Source: Hofstenia miamia (Eukaryota; Xenacoelomorpha; Acoela). From it: 64,000 nucleotides of DNA. The stretch covers positions 263,997 through 327,996 of the forward strand of contig SCFE01000025.1 in assembly GCA_004352715.1 (NCBI GenBank), given 5' to 3'. This document shows positions 61,057 through 64,000 of this stretch, in pieces. Below the pieces are notes generated by a model. That model was not told where the DNA came from. It saw only the letters and a list, made by a program, of their open reading frames with translations, and did not search any database. The stretch's first letter is position 1. The number at the start of each line of letters is the position of its first letter. The position numbers and the translations under genes were made by a program.

Positions 61057-61635
61057 ATTTGTTAGGAAATTGTTTTAGTTAATATTTATTCTATTTAGTC
61101 ATTTATGAAATGCATTGGGGTATAAAATCATCCTAAACCAAAAAATAAAGAGCTGGAGACTTGCAGATGGTAATATACAATATTTTTATTTAATTATATC
61201 TGTAGGTTTAGTATCAGCAACTTCTCAATTTATATACGCATGTCACACTTATTGTTACAAAATGATTCATATATAAAATAGTGCTATGCAAAATTGTTCC
61301 ATATTATAATTAAAATTAAAATCGTTAATAATTTTTCTAAGGCTCAGTGAAAAGAATTACAAGGATATCCTGCACTTTTGCTAAGCGAGTAAAAAGGATA
61401 ATAAGGACAAACGCTGTTTCACAAGGAACTACTAAGCTGCTTTAATTGCATGTATCAGTTGAACAAAAAGGGGTTGTTCATTTAAATAATTCATTTCTCA
61501 ATGTTTGTGATATTAAATGAATTCACAAAAATGGCATACATATATAGTATGCTATTAATTTAAATCTGCTATTACAGGTTGAATAATTGATTAACAAAAT
61601 CGATGCATTCTCTTTCCGACTTAGCTGCAAAGTCT

Positions 61636-61641
61636 TATAAA
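61636..61641 (+). promoter_or_regulatory. TATA box of PAN-domain gene
   Basis: TATAAA begins 29 bp before the ATG at 61665, similar to the three receptor genes. Confidence 0.45.
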
Positions 61642-61664
61642 CAGCTGTTAACAATGTGGCTGAA

Positions 61665-61973
61665 ATGAGATTCTACATCGCAGTATTTCTTCTGGAAAAC
61701 TTTGTTTTAGTGAATCTACAGTGCAACAAAGTTTTCCTTAAACAGGAAACACGTGGAATTATTACATTGCCAAAATATTTTGATTTGAGATTTCAGATAA
61801 CTGAGTCAGTTTGCCGACTTTCATGTAAAAATTCTGGAATTTGCAAACACTTCATTTATTGTAAGGGGAGTTTCTTTGCCTGCTATTTGTATAACACAAC
61901 AATGAGTGAAACCGAAGTCATCCACAAAAGTTATGCAAATCTAATGTGTGAAATTCATTCGGTAAGATCTTAA
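61665..61973 (+). CDS. secreted PAN/apple-like protein, or first exon of one
   Basis: ATG 61665 is the first ATG of this frame; an apparent earlier start is GTG. 102 residues. MRFYIAVFLLENFVLVNLQC is a signal peptide. A PAN/apple-like core follows: YFDLRFQITESVCRLSCKNS, GICKHFIYCKGSFFACYLYN, and a final Cys in NLMCEI, with the Cys spacing and F-Y...CxLY pattern of such domains, which bind proteins or sugars outside the cell. Two endings are possible: read through to TAA with AATAAA at 62003 and 62017, giving a complete small secreted protein; or splice at TCG|GTAAGA (61962), making this exon 1 of a longer protein whose other exons are not seen in the remaining 2 kb. Confidence 0.6.
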   Translation: MRFYIAVFLLENFVLVNLQCNKVFLKQETRGIITLPKYFDLRFQITESVCRLSCKNSGICKHFIYCKGSFFACYLYNTTMSETEVIHKSYANLMCEIHSVRS

Positions 61974-62022
61974 ATTTTGAAAGGATGCTTTTAAATTTAT
62001 GTAATAAAATTTCTATAATAAA

Positions 62023-63059
62023 ATATATTTAATCAGCTCAAGTTTTTTCTTTTCCATTGTTTTATTTTGCAAGCGAAAATAACAATTTCAATTTTTAACT
62101 ACTTATTAAATACTCAACGATAAATCTGAAAATAAGATTTTCCCGATATTTATAAAAGCAAATTTTTCAAATTTCAAATAGCTGAATTTTAATATTGTTA
62201 TGAATAAAATAATGAAGCAATCCACTATCAACAAATATTTATAGAGCAATATGCTTTAGATAAGTAAATTTTGCACGCATTGCTTGGATTCTTTATATAC
62301 ATATATACATTGTAAATTCAATATAGTATATGTTTTCTTATTCATTAAATTAGAACTAATAACTTAAATATGCAAATTTATTCCATAACTATTACTATAT
62401 ATATATATATAAATTGTGTCCTACAAGTCATGCAATTTATTTATTATAAGGGATATAAGAAACAGATTTTTTCCACGAGAAAAATATTTATTGAATAGCC
62501 TTTGACAGAAGGTTTTGTAAGTTATAAATATTAATTATTTACATAATATTAGTAATTTTCCAAAGTAGACAATTCAAATATAAAAAATTAACAAATATAA
62601 AGTCATTAACATTTTTTGTTTGATATTTCAAAAAGAATTTTCCTGTTTTACATAATGATAAATTAATTTGCACTGAGCAAAATCTATAGATTTCGCTATC
62701 TGTCAAAATTGCTATTTTGTGATAATTTGTAACATCTTTAAAAATAATATATGCGATTTTTTTATAAAAAAAACAATTAACCAATTATAGAAGGTTTTCT
62801 CATTTACCTAGCTTTTTATGCAAAATTTATCTGTAAAGATCAAGTATAAACTGGCTTGAAAGAAATTTTTTGAAAAGTACATTCAATCCTTTCTATTGAG
62901 CCATTCACCTTACCCCGCCTTTTCTATATTTATAGTTTAAAGCATAGATTAAGAAAAATTGCTTTGAGCAAATATTTGTTATTCAAAAATAGTTAAAACA
63001 ATGCTTTTTTTCAGCCAAATTATATCTAAAATGTAATTTTTCTTAACCAATGCATCAAA
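62023..63059. other. no supported feature
   Basis: Very A+T-rich, (TA)n at 62395-62411. No exon accepted. Confidence 0.4.
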
Positions 63060-64000
63060 CTGTAACTTAATTCTTTGCTGGTATACTGTTGCCATTACCT
63101 TGTGTCTGGGTGCTTCTTTACCCTGCTTCTTCTGGTTGTTTGTCCACTTCATCTAATTATCAGATCTTCAGCCTCATCCTTCTTTACTGAGCTAATGGTT
63201 GCTTTCCTATCTTTTCATTATATCTTTATCCAATTGTTACTCTCCTCTTTTCAGAGTTTTCTGTATTCTTACAGTATTTTTCATGCATTGCTTTCTATCT
63301 GTAACTTAATAGTTTTCTGTCTCCATCCTATTCTTTTATGCCTTCTTTTGTCACACAAATTTATGCTGGTTTGACTCTGAGCAGGATAAAACCACCAATA
63401 TCCCATGAGGTCTAGGTCCTCCCCAGGACCCAGGCTTACAGAAGTTCTCTACTCCCGCAGTTCTCCAGGCTTTTACGAACTACTAAACAGAATAATTTAA
63501 CTTACAACAACTTACACAATCTCTCTCTACTTACAAAAATTTTCCCTCCTACTGCCTATAAGCTATGCAGTCTACTTATGCTCTAATATCCTATTCCTGC
63601 CTTATCACGTTTTAACATATACCTATTCTATACAAGTTTCTCTCTCCTACTATTGGAAGGCCTACTGTCACTTATTCCTATTTGCAAGCTCTGCATTTAT
63701 CACTTAACTTAGGTCATATAAAAAATTGCTGACTCGACATGCTCATCTCCACTTAGGTATAGAGTTATATCCACTGCTAAAAATTTCCTCATCCCCCTCT
63801 TAGTTCTCTTAATTCATTCACATATTTATTGCCTCTATGCTCTTCTTCCCATTCAATTCTGACTTACATCATCTAGCCTCCGCATGTATTCTTTGGTTAT
63901 CTCCTCATATTCAGTTAAATATTTCTACATAAATCTAAGCACTTTTAACCTTTCTTAATCTCTGCACTATTGATGTCTTCAAGTCCTGCTCGGCAGTGCA
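63060..64000. other. pyrimidine-rich block of different composition
   Basis: From about 63060 the + strand becomes markedly C+T-rich (CTCC, CTTCT, TACT words), unlike the rest of the window, and continues to the end. GGTCCTCCCCAGGACC at 63414 forms a short hairpin. The minus strand is purine-rich with many stops. It may be the end of a large repeat continuing past the window; no domain recognised. Confidence 0.35.

Noticed and set aside
1-64000. tRNA, rRNA and CRISPR arrays
   Set aside because: No cloverleaf with a convincing T-loop, no conserved rRNA block and no regularly spaced repeat-spacer array was seen; the tandem repeats present are microsatellites or transposon parts.

Overview
This window is A+T-rich eukaryotic DNA from an invertebrate animal. 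Genes are split by introns, the intron acceptors are mostly T-rich TTTAG, one intron is only 41 nt long, and there are animal-type rhodopsin-family receptors, LDL-receptor class A modules, a PAN/apple-like secreted protein, and mariner, hAT, Tc1-like, pogo-like and LINE relics. Nothing fixes the species. A cnidarian or flatworm would fit the base composition, intron style and transposon mix, but that is inference. (TA)n microsatellites and N gaps are frequent, and several gaps are flanked by exact repeats, so parts of the order and copy number are assembly-dependent.

Layout. 0-22.4 kb: a segment of about 5.5 kb appears twice with no visible difference (738-6225 and 15957-21448). Each copy carries four exons of the acetyl-CoA carboxylase carboxyltransferase domain, a 1.3-kb mariner with a broken transposase, and an intronic palindrome-rich element. 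Both copies run from a (TA)n tract to a 1000-N gap, so an assembly duplication is at least as likely as a real one. Between them lie a 1.7-kb hAT-type element with a perfect 8-bp target duplication, a LINE reverse-transcriptase relic, a second mariner-like element in a scrambled patch, and an intronless 7TM receptor (13372-14334). 22.5-38 kb is gene-poor, with a Tc1-like relic and a BAR-domain-like relic. 38.4-46 kb holds the best gene of the window: a four-exon, 635-residue receptor with a signal peptide, cysteine-rich LDLa modules and seven membrane segments ending in NPLIY; all splice phases agree. 46.8-50.3 kb has one orphan exon and three small terminal-inverted-repeat elements (pogo-like, hAT, hAT). 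50-58 kb is mostly empty. 58183-59154 is an intronless paralogue of the receptor at 13.4 kb, and 61665-61973 is a secreted PAN/apple-like protein or its first exon.

The common thread is cell-surface or secreted sensing: two paralogous 7TM receptors, one LDLa-7TM receptor and one small secreted PAN protein, all on the + strand. All four have a TATAAA-type box starting 29-39 bp before the chosen ATG, implying very short 5' leaders. That shared promoter layout and the LDLa-7TM gene model are the most interesting results.
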